Assembly: GCA_934772525.1 (NCBI GenBank)
Contig: CAKVMI010000001.1
Span: 124,001 to 188,000 of the forward strand
Source of the DNA: an uncultured Clostridia bacterium
Lineage (GTDB): Bacteria > Bacillota > Clostridia > Christensenellales > UBA1242
Direction: 5' to 3'
Length of the DNA stretch: 64,000 nt
Below the pieces are notes generated by a model that worked only from the letters and a program-made list of their open reading frames with translations, did not search any database and was not told where the DNA came from. Positions 41,078-49,022 of this stretch are shown piece after piece; the first letter of the stretch is position 1; every line of letters starts with the position of its first letter. The position numbers were made by a program, and so were the translations under genes.

Positions 41078-41419
41078 TTAAAATATTTTTGGTTTTCTTG
41101 TGTGTTTAAAATCGTTATTAGGGTCGTATAGGTATTTTTCTAAATCGACTGTTTCATTGAAAACGACTACACCTTCACTTTCGAGCAGTTGCTTTTGTGC
41201 GTCAGTTCCGCCAAAGGCAAAGCTATTAGATAATTTACCAAAGCGGTTTACTACTCTATGACAAGGTATTTCAATTGGTTTGGGGTTGCAGTGCAATGCG
41301 TACCCAACGATTTTTGCACTGCGGGGCATATTGGCTAGGTTTGCAATTATTCCGTAGGTAGAAACTTTGCCGGGCGGTATTTGCTTTACGGCTTCATAAA
41401 TTTTTTCAAATGTAGTCAT
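41078..41419 (-). CDS. MGMT-domain protein (alkylguanine-DNA alkyltransferase-like)
   Basis: 113 residues, only the DNA-binding/catalytic domain of the MGMT family. IPPGKVSTYGIIA (14-26) and the active-site IPCHRVV (51-57) with Cys53 are intact, so it could transfer O6-alkyl groups. Its size is that of Atl proteins, which however carry PWHRV. The position of the base-flipping arginine (usual RAVG) reads KIVG here (Lys36). It could be a short active transferase or a damage sensor that flags lesions for other repair. AAGGGG precedes the ATG. Confidence 0.85.
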   Translation of the reverse strand: MTTFEKIYEAVKQIPPGKVSTYGIIANLANMPRSAKIVGYALHCNPKPIEIPCHRVVNRFGKLSNSFAFGGTDAQKQLLESEGVVVFNETVDLEKYLYDPNNDFKHTRKPKIF

Positions 41420-41510
41420 GTGGTTCCCCTTTTTGTATTTATATTTACTCTAACTATAGTATATATATTTTTCATTATTATTAATAGTAAATTGCAAACA
41501 ATTTAAAAAG

Positions 41511-41539
41511 TTGAAATGTTTGTAAAATTATGTTAAAAT
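41511..41539 (+). promoter_or_regulatory. Promoter of the leucine-rich-repeat gene
   Basis: TTGAAA (41511-41516), 17-base spacer, TAAAAT (41534-41539), 54 bases before the chosen start. Confidence 0.7.
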
Positions 41540-41593
41540 AATGTAAAAGATAATTTGTTTTTTGTAATAGCAATCACTTCGGGAGAAATTTTT

Positions 41594-43417
41594 ATGAAAA
41601 GTTTAATTGAAAATGGTGTTTTGAATCACTTTGATATAGAAGATTTAAATGATAAGAATTCGCCATTTAATGTCCGATTAGTCAAAAAGAAGGGTAAAAC
41701 TTATTTTGAAATTACAATTCCTAATGCGGTTGAAGAGATTGGTGGAAGGGCTTTTGATTTGTCTTTTCCGTATGTAATAAATATACCTTCTTCGGTAAAA
41801 GTAATAAAACAAGAAGCGTTTAAAAATAGTTTTTTAGCGGAAGTGAACTTTTCTCGAGGCTTAGAAATAATTGAAAAAGAAGCGTTTAAAGGTTGCAAAA
41901 TACAAAATATAAGTCTTCCAGACGGACTAAAAGGTGTGGGAGTGGATGCGTTTAAATTGTGTCCGCTAACTGAAGTTGAGTTGCCGTTATCTATAGTTAA
42001 TTTAGAATGTGGGTTTGACGGCAACATTGGAAAACTTTGCATTGGCGGTAAAAGTTTTAGTCAAAATAACTTCGCTTTTGCAAAACTTAACACAACTTGG
42101 CATTTTATAAAATATGCAGTTTTAAATAAAAAGTTTTTACCTAAAAATGAATTGATTATGATGGGAACCGCTCCCGAAAATTTACCAGCATTTTTTAGTC
42201 ATTCAAAAGATTGGCTAAATGTAATTTCTACAGCCGAAAGAAATAATAGTACTGAACTAAAAAGGTTAAATCAAGAAGGTAATTTCGTTTTTAACAAAGA
42301 ATCGTATGAATATCAACTTTATAAAATTTCTATCATTTTAGGGTTATTTGAAAATAAGAGTAGCAGTGAAGCGAAAAACTTTTTGATTAACAAAATTGCA
42401 AAAATGAAGCCAAACGAATGTTTTTGGTCTTTTATGGATATATTGCACCCAGTATATAATTCAGATTTTGCAAGTTTTGTAATGAATAATTATAAAAGCC
42501 CTGTATTAGACCCCGAAACTGACCTTTCAATCTGCTTTTTGTCTAGAGTAAATAGTGCAGGCGAGGTTGATCATAATTTTTCAGATGCATATAATAGGTG
42601 GGGCGAAGTTAGGGCGAAATACCCTAATAAGTCTGTTATGAAGAAAAGGGAGACTGGCAGTATAAACAATAATTTAAGTGTAGATGATGTTTTTAATGCT
42701 TTATACACTATTGAATATAAAAACGTCTTGCCAGGTAATGAAAAATTGGTTGAAACAATATGTGGGTATGGCTACTCGCAAAATAGTTTTGAAAAACTGC
42801 AAGCGTTATATGAGTTTGGAAAAATGCTGGCTAAAAGTCCAGAGTGTTTGCCACTTCAAAAAATTACTCCAGATAGTGCAAATTCGACTATAAAATATGA
42901 GTTGCTTAAAAAGGATGACCCCGAGACTTTAATTTTAGGAGATGAAACCGCTTGTTGTCAACGCTTGAATGATAGCGGTGAAGAATGTATGAAGTATGGA
43001 GTGACAAGTAAAAATTCAGGATTTATAAAATTTGTACTTAATGACCAGATTGTTGCACAAAGTTGGGTTTGGTATAATGAAAAAACAAAACATGTATGTT
43101 TGGATAATATAGAAATTCCTGTTCTTTGGAAAAAGAGAATGAGAAGGGATGAATTACAACGAGAATTCAATAAGTGCTTAATAAGGCTTGCCAATGCGAT
43201 AATTGTTGGTATGAATAAGGATGCGGATAGGGTGAGACTGGTGAGTGTTGGAAGTATGCATACCGACTTTGATGGTATAAAAAAATTCCCTGAATTTACA
43301 CCCGAACCAAATCTATTGCCCGATGATTACTATGGGTACACAGATGCGTCAATTAATCAATACCGAATAAGCGGAATACAATTTGAAGATTTATATTTCA
43401 ACGAATTACATAAATAA
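41594..43417 (+). CDS. Leucine-rich-repeat protein with unknown C-terminal domain
   Basis: 607 residues from ATG 41594, with GGGAGAAA upstream; a longer frame lacks a ribosome site. Residues about 35-150 are BspA-type LRR_5 units (ITIPNAVEEIGGRAFDLSF, INIPSSVKVIKQEAFKNS, VNFSRGLEIIEKEAFKGC). The middle 200-400 is helical. The C-terminal part contains ILGDETACCQRLNDSGEE (about 429-446), then QIVAQSWVWYNEKTKHVCLD (about 477-496) and NIEI, an alpha/beta pattern that reminds me of GNAT-like domains in mobile-element proteins. No signal peptide, unlike most BspA proteins. Function not assigned. Confidence 0.7.
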   Translation: MKSLIENGVLNHFDIEDLNDKNSPFNVRLVKKKGKTYFEITIPNAVEEIGGRAFDLSFPYVINIPSSVKVIKQEAFKNSFLAEVNFSRGLEIIEKEAFKGCKIQNISLPDGLKGVGVDAFKLCPLTEVELPLSIVNLECGFDGNIGKLCIGGKSFSQNNFAFAKLNTTWHFIKYAVLNKKFLPKNELIMMGTAPENLPAFFSHSKDWLNVISTAERNNSTELKRLNQEGNFVFNKESYEYQLYKISIILGLFENKSSSEAKNFLINKIAKMKPNECFWSFMDILHPVYNSDFASFVMNNYKSPVLDPETDLSICFLSRVNSAGEVDHNFSDAYNRWGEVRAKYPNKSVMKKRETGSINNNLSVDDVFNALYTIEYKNVLPGNEKLVETICGYGYSQNSFEKLQALYEFGKMLAKSPECLPLQKITPDSANSTIKYELLKKDDPETLILGDETACCQRLNDSGEECMKYGVTSKNSGFIKFVLNDQIVAQSWVWYNEKTKHVCLDNIEIPVLWKKRMRRDELQREFNKCLIRLANAIIVGMNKDADRVRLVSVGSMHTDFDGIKKFPEFTPEPNLLPDDYYGYTDASINQYRISGIQFEDLYFNELHK

Positions 43418-43442
43418 ATTGGGAAGTAAAATGAATAGTTTT

Positions 43443-43483
43443 AAAGTGCCAGACAAAATAAAATTTGTTCTGGCACTTTTTTA
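43443..43483 (+). terminator. Intrinsic terminator after the leucine-rich-repeat gene
   Basis: AAAGTGCCAGA / TCTGGCACTTT stem, inner CAAA / TTTG pairs, T run. Confidence 0.88.
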
Positions 43484-43584
43484 TAATCTATATTTAATGG
43501 GTCGTTATTAATATATATTTTTTAATGCAATTTGCTAGTTTTTTTACAATGAGACTAAGTGAAGAAAACAATAAAACAAATATA

Positions 43585-43622
43585 AAGCAAAAAATAAAGG
43601 CGTTACAAATTGTAACGCTTTT
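43585..43622 (-). terminator. Intrinsic terminator of the transglutaminase-like gene
   Basis: GCGTTACA-AAT-TGTAACGC (43600-43618) with a T-rich tail on the minus strand, about 55 bases after the stop. Confidence 0.82.
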
Positions 43623-43673
43623 AAACTGTAGAAATAATTGTGAAAAATAATTGTTAAAATTAAATACATACAA

Positions 43674-45002
43674 CTAACAAGTATGGGTGGAGTCGTCTTG
43701 GGCGGTTTGTTCGGAAAGGTATTGATTGAAAAATGCATTTTTTACATTAGGCGTTGGAATGAAAGTCCATTTTGATCTTTGTGTATTGTATCGCATAATA
43801 TCTTGAGTAAAAGCCCATAGCTTGCTTTTATCTTTATTAAATACTTTTGCCATTGTATTATAACCTAATGATTGTAAATTTAGATAAGTTATTGGTTCAG
43901 AATTTTCTTGTAAAAAACCATTGATTTCATTGATTGTTTCTGCTGTTGGTGGCAATGTGTTATCTAATAATTCTAAAAGCGTTTCAAATTTTGGGTTTAT
44001 ACGTTTGTTTTTTTCTAAAAACATTTCAAAACTTGCATTACTACGAAAAGACAAGCCACTTTGACTTAGGCTTATGTCGTCACGATCATAGATATAGGTA
44101 GGTAAATAACCTAAATCTAGGGCATTTGGGTAAGTCGTTGGATGGGGAACGGAGATTTTTCCCGCTTTGTAATCTAGATACTGAGCGGTGCTGTATTGTA
44201 AGTCGGGTAGTGAAATTAGAAAATAATTTAGCCATATGCCGTTACCATTACCGGCGTTATCTTTTGTTGGGTCTAGTAAGTAGTACCCATCTACATTGTA
44301 CTTAGGGTCTTTAATGTAAATTACTAAAGAGCGGTGTCCTGCAAGACCCTTTTTGGTCTTACTTTTTGTTCTATTATTAAAAGTTAAAATTGAATTAGTG
44401 TAATTTTTGTAATAAGCAGTTAGGTAATTAATGATTAAATTTACATAACCAACACAAACAATTCGGTTGCTAGAGAGTACCCCATAGATTGACCTAGACA
44501 TACCCGAGCCTTCGTCTTCGCTTTCAGCGTTGTAACTTCGTTTTGTGGCAGTAATGTAGCACCAAAGTAGGGCTTCTAACGGCGTTAGTCGTTTTAGGTG
44601 ACATATTTTACCAAATTCGTAAAATTCATTACTTACACGTCTGACGGTTTTTAAATCAAAGAAATTTTCGCTATCTAAAATTAAAAGATTGTTTTTATAC
44701 TTTTTGTTAATCAAAAAATCAAATTGCTCAAATCTTTCTAGTGCTTTTTCAGAAATTAAGCCGTCTGTTGCAATGCTAAACAAACAATTTGTTGGGTTAA
44801 CATTATATTCAAGTGATAATTTATTTATTAACTCTAGTGTTTCATTGGGAGATTTGATTATGTCGTAGGGATGAAATAAAATATTTATTTTAAACTTTTT
44901 ATTTCTAAATTTTTGGTATTTGGTAAATTTCTCATTTAAAGAGTCTTTGTCGTCATTCAAATTTACATACATATTAAAAATGTTTTTCGGAAGTTTTTTC
45001 AT
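43674..45002 (-). CDS. Transglutaminase-like cysteine protein
   Basis: 442 residues, no signal peptide. A Cys-His-Asp order like that of the transglutaminase-like superfamily is visible: Cys183 in NRIVCVGYVNLIINYL, His223 in AGHRSLVIYI and Asp244 in GYYLLDPTKDN. The spacing and the (V/I)C.GY..L pattern fit. The N-terminal 150 residues and the C-terminal 150 are unfamiliar. Enzymes of this fold act as peptidases, amidases or cross-linkers; the substrate is unknown. Odd: the TATAAT of a strong promoter ends only 6 bases before the ATG and no ribosome site is present, so the mRNA may be leaderless. Confidence 0.7.
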   Translation of the reverse strand: MKKLPKNIFNMYVNLNDDKDSLNEKFTKYQKFRNKKFKINILFHPYDIIKSPNETLELINKLSLEYNVNPTNCLFSIATDGLISEKALERFEQFDFLINKKYKNNLLILDSENFFDLKTVRRVSNEFYEFGKICHLKRLTPLEALLWCYITATKRSYNAESEDEGSGMSRSIYGVLSSNRIVCVGYVNLIINYLTAYYKNYTNSILTFNNRTKSKTKKGLAGHRSLVIYIKDPKYNVDGYYLLDPTKDNAGNGNGIWLNYFLISLPDLQYSTAQYLDYKAGKISVPHPTTYPNALDLGYLPTYIYDRDDISLSQSGLSFRSNASFEMFLEKNKRINPKFETLLELLDNTLPPTAETINEINGFLQENSEPITYLNLQSLGYNTMAKVFNKDKSKLWAFTQDIMRYNTQRSKWTFIPTPNVKNAFFNQYLSEQTAQDDSTHTC

Positions 45003-45008
45003 AGTTTA

Positions 45009-45036
45009 ATTATATCATTAATCTCTAAAATGTCAA
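45009..45036 (-). promoter_or_regulatory. Consensus promoter abutting the transglutaminase-like gene
   Basis: On the minus strand: TTGACA (45036-45031), 16-base spacer, TATAAT (45014-45009), then 6 bases to the ATG. Confidence 0.85.
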
Positions 45037-45089
45037 TAGCGAGGGTGGGGAGGTCTTTAAGGATGCTAGCCACAAGTCGAATATTTAAA

Positions 45090-45124
45090 CTAAACAAAAA
45101 GGTGGAGATATGATCTCGCACCTT
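45090..45124 (-). terminator. Intrinsic terminator of the VOC gene
   Basis: AAGGTG.GAGAT / ATCTC.CACCTT stem (one mismatch), 3-base loop, T run on the minus strand. Confidence 0.75.
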
Positions 45125-45149
45125 GCAATAGGTTAAAAAAATGTAAAAC

Positions 45150-45563
45150 CTAAGAATTCTTTTCGCCTAAATCTTCGCAGAACCTAATAAGGTATCCATC
45201 GGGATCTTGAATTAAAAACTCCTTATTTCCAAGCAGTTTATTATTCTCACGATACCAATTTTCTTCCATATCAAATAAAATTGGATAGTTGAAATTCTTT
45301 AAGGAATTATAAATGGTTTCAACATTTTTAACTTCAATTTGAAAATTTACACCGTTGCCAAAAGGATATCTTAATGGTGCGACTTCCCATTTATCGTCTT
45401 TAGAGATTTCTTGTAGCATAATTTGACTGCCTTCTAATGATATAAAGGCAAATTTATCTTCGGGTCTTTCGTAGTTTATTTTAAACCCAAGAATTTTATA
45501 AAAATTTAAACTACTATTTAAATTTGTTACAGACATTTCTGGTATTAGTTTATTAAATTTCAT
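45150..45563 (-). CDS. VOC family protein (glyoxalase/bleomycin-resistance fold)
   Basis: 137 residues from ATG 45563, with GGAGAT upstream; a TTG 12 bases earlier overlaps that site. Paired beta-alpha-beta-beta-beta modules: LIPEMSVTNLNSSLNFYKIL at the start, ISLEGSQIMLQE in the middle and FLIQDPDGYLIRFCEDLG at the end. This is the standard layout of the bleomycin-binding/dioxygenase-like superfamily. Ligand unknown. It is the last chromosomal gene before the prophage; its upstream region runs straight into the phage end. Confidence 0.88.
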   Translation of the reverse strand: MKFNKLIPEMSVTNLNSSLNFYKILGFKINYERPEDKFAFISLEGSQIMLQEISKDDKWEVAPLRYPFGNGVNFQIEVKNVETIYNSLKNFNYPILFDMEENWYRENNKLLGNKEFLIQDPDGYLIRFCEDLGEKNS

Positions 45564-45641
45564 ATGTATCTCCAAAAATTTACGGTCACTAAGTAAGGCT
45601 TATTTTATTTTTAAATAATTAAATCACGAATAATAATTAAA

Positions 45642-47201
45642 TTATGAATATAGATAAGTTAATAATATAAATAAAATAATCCGAACAAAAAAGTTCGGAT
45701 TATAACCATTTGGCGGGGCAAGTTGTGCCAAATTTGAACACTCAATTTCCTCTAATTCGTCCTCGTGGTATTCTTTTTGATTGTCTCCGTCGTGATTATA
45801 TATAATAATAATTTTATCGTCATATAGAATAACTTTTCTAACAAATGAGCCAATAATGACTCTTTTTTTATCAGCGTTATCAATATCATTGAAACGGCTA
45901 AACCAATATTTTATTCTGTATGAGTCAAGAGGTTTTTCTTCGATAGCTAGTTGTAGCTCGAATTTTTCTTCTAGTTCTTTAACCTCATTTTCAAGAGCTA
46001 ATAATTCATTCTTTGTAGAATCTGTGAAGATTCCAAGCTTGATAGCTTTAAGAATGTTATCAATCTCTTTATGCTTAGCGTCTATCTGTTTTTTGATAGA
46101 TGTTGTTATGGCAGAATTTTTCAAATTGTTATTATATATAGTTACAATCCTATCAATAATAGGACATTGATTTTTTTCGTTTAATATGTGGCGTATTGTT
46201 AGATTTACAACTAAATCTTCCAATGCGTCTTTTTTATAGTTCTTTTTCTTGCAATCGCTACCTTTCTTTTTGCCAAAACATTTGTAGTAGTGGTGTATTG
46301 CTCCGGTTTTACTTGTGCCGCTTTCTCCGGTCATAAGTGAGCCACAATACCCACAATAAAGTTTAGACGATAACAAATATTCTTCTTTCGCTTTCATGCG
46401 TGCTGGACTCCTTTTATTAGCTACAATCCTAGCTTGTACCTTTTCAAATAGCGAATCTTCTATTATTACCGGAATGTAATTACGGATAACATTGTCGCCA
46501 TAGATAAGTGTTCCGTTGTATTTTTCATTTTTTAGCATATTCATAATAGAATTTACTACAAAATATCTACCAAATTTATTTCTAATACCACGCTCTTTTA
46601 AGTTCTCGGCTATTTCTTTTGCTGTTAAGCCTTTTGCATAGTCAACATACATCATTCTGACTAATTCAGCCTCAGTCTCGTTTATGACATATTTTTTATC
46701 GACTACATCATAACCATAAGGAACAAGGCTGCCTAAGAAATTACCTTTTGCAAGAGATTCTTTTTGGCCTCTTTTAACCTTTTGAGACAATTCAGCAGAA
46801 TAATATTTTGCTAATGCTACAAGAATCCCCTCAGATAAGATACCATTGATGTTGTCTGTTCCGTCAATATTCTTACTTGTTATTTGAGTTGCAGACAATA
46901 GAGATACACCATTTTTAGAGAGTGTTCTTTTGTTTATTGCATAATCTTCGTCGTTACGACCAAATCTGTCTACCGCATAAACAATAACAAATTCCCAATT
47001 ATGCTCAGAGCTATCTCTTAACATTCTTTGAAATTCCGGTCTTCTATCATTTGTACCGGTCATAGCTCTGTCAATATAAGTATCAACTATCAGAAAATCG
47101 TGCTGTTTTGCAAAGTCTGTGCAAACTCTTATTTGTCCCTCAATAGACTGCTCTGTTTGGCTGCTAGAACTATATCGTGCGTATATAACAGCTTTTTTCA
47201 T
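45642..47201 (-). CDS. int: Large serine recombinase (phage integrase)
   Basis: 519 residues. Resolvase-type catalytic domain at the N-terminus with VIYARYSSSSQTEQSIEGQI (5-24; nucleophile Ser11) and VYAVDRFGRN (94-103). A recombinase domain follows (about 160-260), then a zinc ribbon (LYCGYCGSLMTGE and YKCFGKKKGSDC, about 285-320) and a coiled coil (about 370-430). It integrates and, with a directionality factor, excises the phage. AGGAG precedes the ATG. Odd: the last residues (about 500-519) are hydrophobic and AT-coded and run through a perfect terminator-like hairpin, so the C-terminus may have been altered by integration. Confidence 0.96.
   Translation of the reverse strand: MKKAVIYARYSSSSQTEQSIEGQIRVCTDFAKQHDFLIVDTYIDRAMTGTNDRRPEFQRMLRDSSEHNWEFVIVYAVDRFGRNDEDYAINKRTLSKNGVSLLSATQITSKNIDGTDNINGILSEGILVALAKYYSAELSQKVKRGQKESLAKGNFLGSLVPYGYDVVDKKYVINETEAELVRMMYVDYAKGLTAKEIAENLKERGIRNKFGRYFVVNSIMNMLKNEKYNGTLIYGDNVIRNYIPVIIEDSLFEKVQARIVANKRSPARMKAKEEYLLSSKLYCGYCGSLMTGESGTSKTGAIHHYYKCFGKKKGSDCKKKNYKKDALEDLVVNLTIRHILNEKNQCPIIDRIVTIYNNNLKNSAITTSIKKQIDAKHKEIDNILKAIKLGIFTDSTKNELLALENEVKELEEKFELQLAIEEKPLDSYRIKYWFSRFNDIDNADKKRVIIGSFVRKVILYDDKIIIIYNHDGDNQKEYHEDELEEIECSNLAQLAPPNGYNPNFFVRIILFILLTYLYS
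45677..45702 (-). terminator. Perfect hairpin inside the 3' end of the integrase gene (terminator / attL region)
   Basis: TAATCCGAAC and GTTCGGATTA around 6 bases, followed on the minus strand by TTTTATTTATATT. It has the form of an intrinsic terminator but lies within the last codons of the integrase frame. Confidence 0.7.
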
Positions 47202-47209
47202 ACTTACTC

Positions 47210-47665
47210 CTATTTAACTATCACTTGGCCAGTAATAGATTCAACCTTAATATCATTTGTATTAGTTGTTGGTAAACAATTTGTAGAAAGTAGTATGCCG
47301 GCTTTTAAAGTGATTGTGCTTACGGAATGTCCGGTGTAATCAATATCTGTTTTTACATTTTTATCTAACGAATCATTTATTGGTCTCCATGAGTTCACAG
47401 ATGTTGGGTTTAGTGTAAAAGCAATATTTGTTTGTTTGAATGAGACATTATCAACAATAGCACTTGTGGTTATTGTTGCTGTGCAATACATGGTGTTGTT
47501 TTCTTTGTCAAGAATTAAATCTCCATACTCAACATTGAATGAAATATAGCTATTATAATTTTCTGTTGTTAACGCTATTTCTGTTGGCTCAGATTTGCCA
47601 CAGCCAGTTAAGAATAAAATAGGAACTAATAATACTAATAATATATAACTTAAATATTTTTTCAT
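47210..47665 (-). CDS. Prophage-encoded lipoprotein
   Basis: 151 residues. The N-terminus is a type II signal peptide: MKKYLSYILLVLLVPILFLT followed by GC, with lipobox LTGC and Cys22 as the lipidated residue. The mature part is a small beta-rich domain with no recognised family. AGGAGGG precedes the ATG. It lies between repressor and integrase in the leftward lysogenic transcript, so it should be made in the lysogen. That position is typical of superinfection-exclusion or other lysogenic-conversion genes; the role is inferred. Confidence 0.85.
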   Translation of the reverse strand: MKKYLSYILLVLLVPILFLTGCGKSEPTEIALTTENYNSYISFNVEYGDLILDKENNTMYCTATITTSAIVDNVSFKQTNIAFTLNPTSVNSWRPINDSLDKNVKTDIDYTGHSVSTITLKAGILLSTNCLPTTNTNDIKVESITGQVIVK

Positions 47666-47673
47666 AATCCCTC

Positions 47674-48402
47674 CTATAAAACTTTACCTATAATATAAAA
47701 CTCGTCTATGTTTTCAACTAATACTGGTTGATATTCTTTATTAAATGATACAAGTTGTATGCCTTTATTGTGTTCTCTTAATTGTTTGCAATAAACATTA
47801 CCTTGATAACAGAATATACCAACATCTCCGTCTCTAAGATTTTTACATGATTGAATATATATAATTCTTTCGTCTTCGATTACTGGTTGCATAGACTTGC
47901 CTTGAACTCTTATAGCAAAGTCTGCGTGGATTGGTGGATTTGAAACCTCTATCAACTCATAGTCTTCTGAGTCTACAAAATGTCCGTTGCCAGCACAAGC
48001 ACTTTGGTTGTACAATTTAATAGTTTTAACGACAAGTCCGTTGGATAGTCCAAGTTGTGTTTTAATAACAGCTTGGGCTATTTGTTTTTGTCTAAGGTCT
48101 AATCTTCTGTAATTGTTCAGAAGATTTTTTTCGTCATAAGAAGAATCTTCCATGATAGCGTCCATATCTGACTCTCCGTATGCCTGAGACATTGTTATAT
48201 CTAAAATATCGCATAAGACTTTTAGAGTGTTTGGTGTTGGACTATATTGACCGTTCTCCCATGGTGTCAAATATGCAGACGGAACATTCTCTCCAAGACG
48301 CTCTGACAATATTTTGCTTAATTGAACCTTTGTAAGTCCTTTTTGTTCTCTGTACTTTTTTATATTATTACCAAGAATGATTCTTAATTCTTGCTTATCC
48401 AT
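47674..48402 (-). CDS. Phage repressor, XRE-type HTH plus S24 LexA-like peptidase
   Basis: 242 residues. The N-terminal helix-turn-helix (about 8-70, NIKKYREQKGLTKVQLSKIL) is followed by a C-terminal S24 self-cleavage domain. Cleavage site CAGNG (Ala137-Gly138), nucleophile Ser170 in GKSMQP, general base Lys206 in VYCKQL. It should keep the lytic promoter off and be cleaved after RecA activation in DNA damage. AAGGAGT lies before the ATG. The operators at 48478-48565 are its probable sites. First gene of the leftward transcript. Confidence 0.95.
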   Translation of the reverse strand: MDKQELRIILGNNIKKYREQKGLTKVQLSKILSERLGENVPSAYLTPWENGQYSPTPNTLKVLCDILDITMSQAYGESDMDAIMEDSSYDEKNLLNNYRRLDLRQKQIAQAVIKTQLGLSNGLVVKTIKLYNQSACAGNGHFVDSEDYELIEVSNPPIHADFAIRVQGKSMQPVIEDERIIYIQSCKNLRDGDVGIFCYQGNVYCKQLREHNKGIQLVSFNKEYQPVLVENIDEFYIIGKVL

Positions 48403-48431
48403 ATAGATACTCCTTTTAACTAACTATATAT

Positions 48432-48459
48432 ATTATACTATAAATTTTATAAAAGTAAA
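48432..48459 (-). promoter_or_regulatory. Repressor (lysogenic) promoter
   Basis: On the minus strand: TTTACT, 16-base spacer, TATAAT (48437-48432), about 30 bases before the repressor start. Operator 1 lies about 20 bases upstream of the -35 box. Confidence 0.65.
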
Positions 48460-48477
48460 GAAAATTTTGAAGAAAAT

Positions 48478-48599
48478 TTAGGAAAATCCTAAAAAATTTT
48501 TGAAAACCATTTGACATTTAGGAAAATCCTAGATATAATAATACCAGAAACTAGGAAATTCCTAGATTAGAAAAACACAAAAACATTGAAAATCCTAGT
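48478..48599 (+). promoter_or_regulatory. Lytic promoter with three repressor operators and a half site
   Basis: Operator 1 TTAGGAAAATCCTAA (48478-48492), operator 2 TTAGGAAAATCCTAG (48518-48532), operator 3 CTAGGAAATTCCTAG (48551-48565), and a half site AAAATCCTAG near 48590. The lytic promoter is TTGACA (48511-48516), 17-base spacer, TATAAT (48534-48539). Operator 2 fills its spacer exactly, so bound repressor would block polymerase. Confidence 0.93.
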
Positions 48600-48624
48600 T
48601 TAAATTTTAAAAGGAGGAAAGTTA

Positions 48625-48846
48625 ATGTCGAAAGCAAAAGTGTTAGCTAAAAGAATTAAGGATTATTTAAAAGATAATCACATTAAAGAATCAATCTTTT
48701 GTCAGCCACTAGATAGTAGCCCAACAACAATTAGCGAAATGCTTAATGGTAAAAGAAAGATTCTCGCAGACGAATATTACATAATCGTCAAAACACTAGG
48801 TCTTCCGTTTGAATATTTTATGGAAGATAAAAAGAAAGGAGATTAA
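48625..48846 (+). CDS. Cro-like HTH regulator
   Basis: 73 residues, first gene of the lytic transcript. A small helical DNA-binding protein with the HTH-like stretch SPTTISEMLNGKRKILADEY (about 31-50), in the position of Cro. AAAGGAGG precedes the ATG. It probably competes with the repressor for the operators upstream. Confidence 0.85.
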   Translation: MSKAKVLAKRIKDYLKDNHIKESIFCQPLDSSPTTISEMLNGKRKILADEYYIIVKTLGLPFEYFMEDKKKGD

Positions 48847-48848
48847 AG

Positions 48849-49022
48849 ATGTCAGAGTTGATTGTAAAAGCAAACAAACCCAAATTAACAGAAGACGAAT
48901 TAAATTTCTTTGCTCTTACTCTTGGCGAATGTATAGCAGATTTCTTTAAGAATCCTCAAAATGAGGCTGACTATCAAAAATGGTTAGCCGAACAACTTAA
49001 AAAGGAGGGTAAAGCTAAGTGA
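48849..49022 (+). CDS. Small unknown phage protein (57 residues)
   Basis: Too short for most gene finders. ATG 48849 follows the cro stop by 2 bases; 57 codons end at TGA 49020-49022. The protein starts MSELIVKANKPKLTEDELNF, is acidic and helical, and ends LKKEGKAK. Its stop overlaps the GTG of the next gene by 4 bases (GTGA), typical of coupled phage genes. Function unknown. Confidence 0.75.
   Translation: MSELIVKANKPKLTEDELNFFALTLGECIADFFKNPQNEADYQKWLAEQLKKEGKAK

Noticed and set aside
45677..45702. LexA-like box because of CGAAC...GTTCG
   Set aside because: The 6-base centre is one class of LexA box spacing, but the longer perfect stem, the T-rich tail and the position in a 3' end fit a terminator better. 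Not near a promoter.
48478..48565. LexA boxes of the host SOS system
   Set aside because: The palindromes TTAGGAAAATCCTAA do not match Firmicute LexA sites (CGAAC...GTTCG); the phage repressor is the better candidate.
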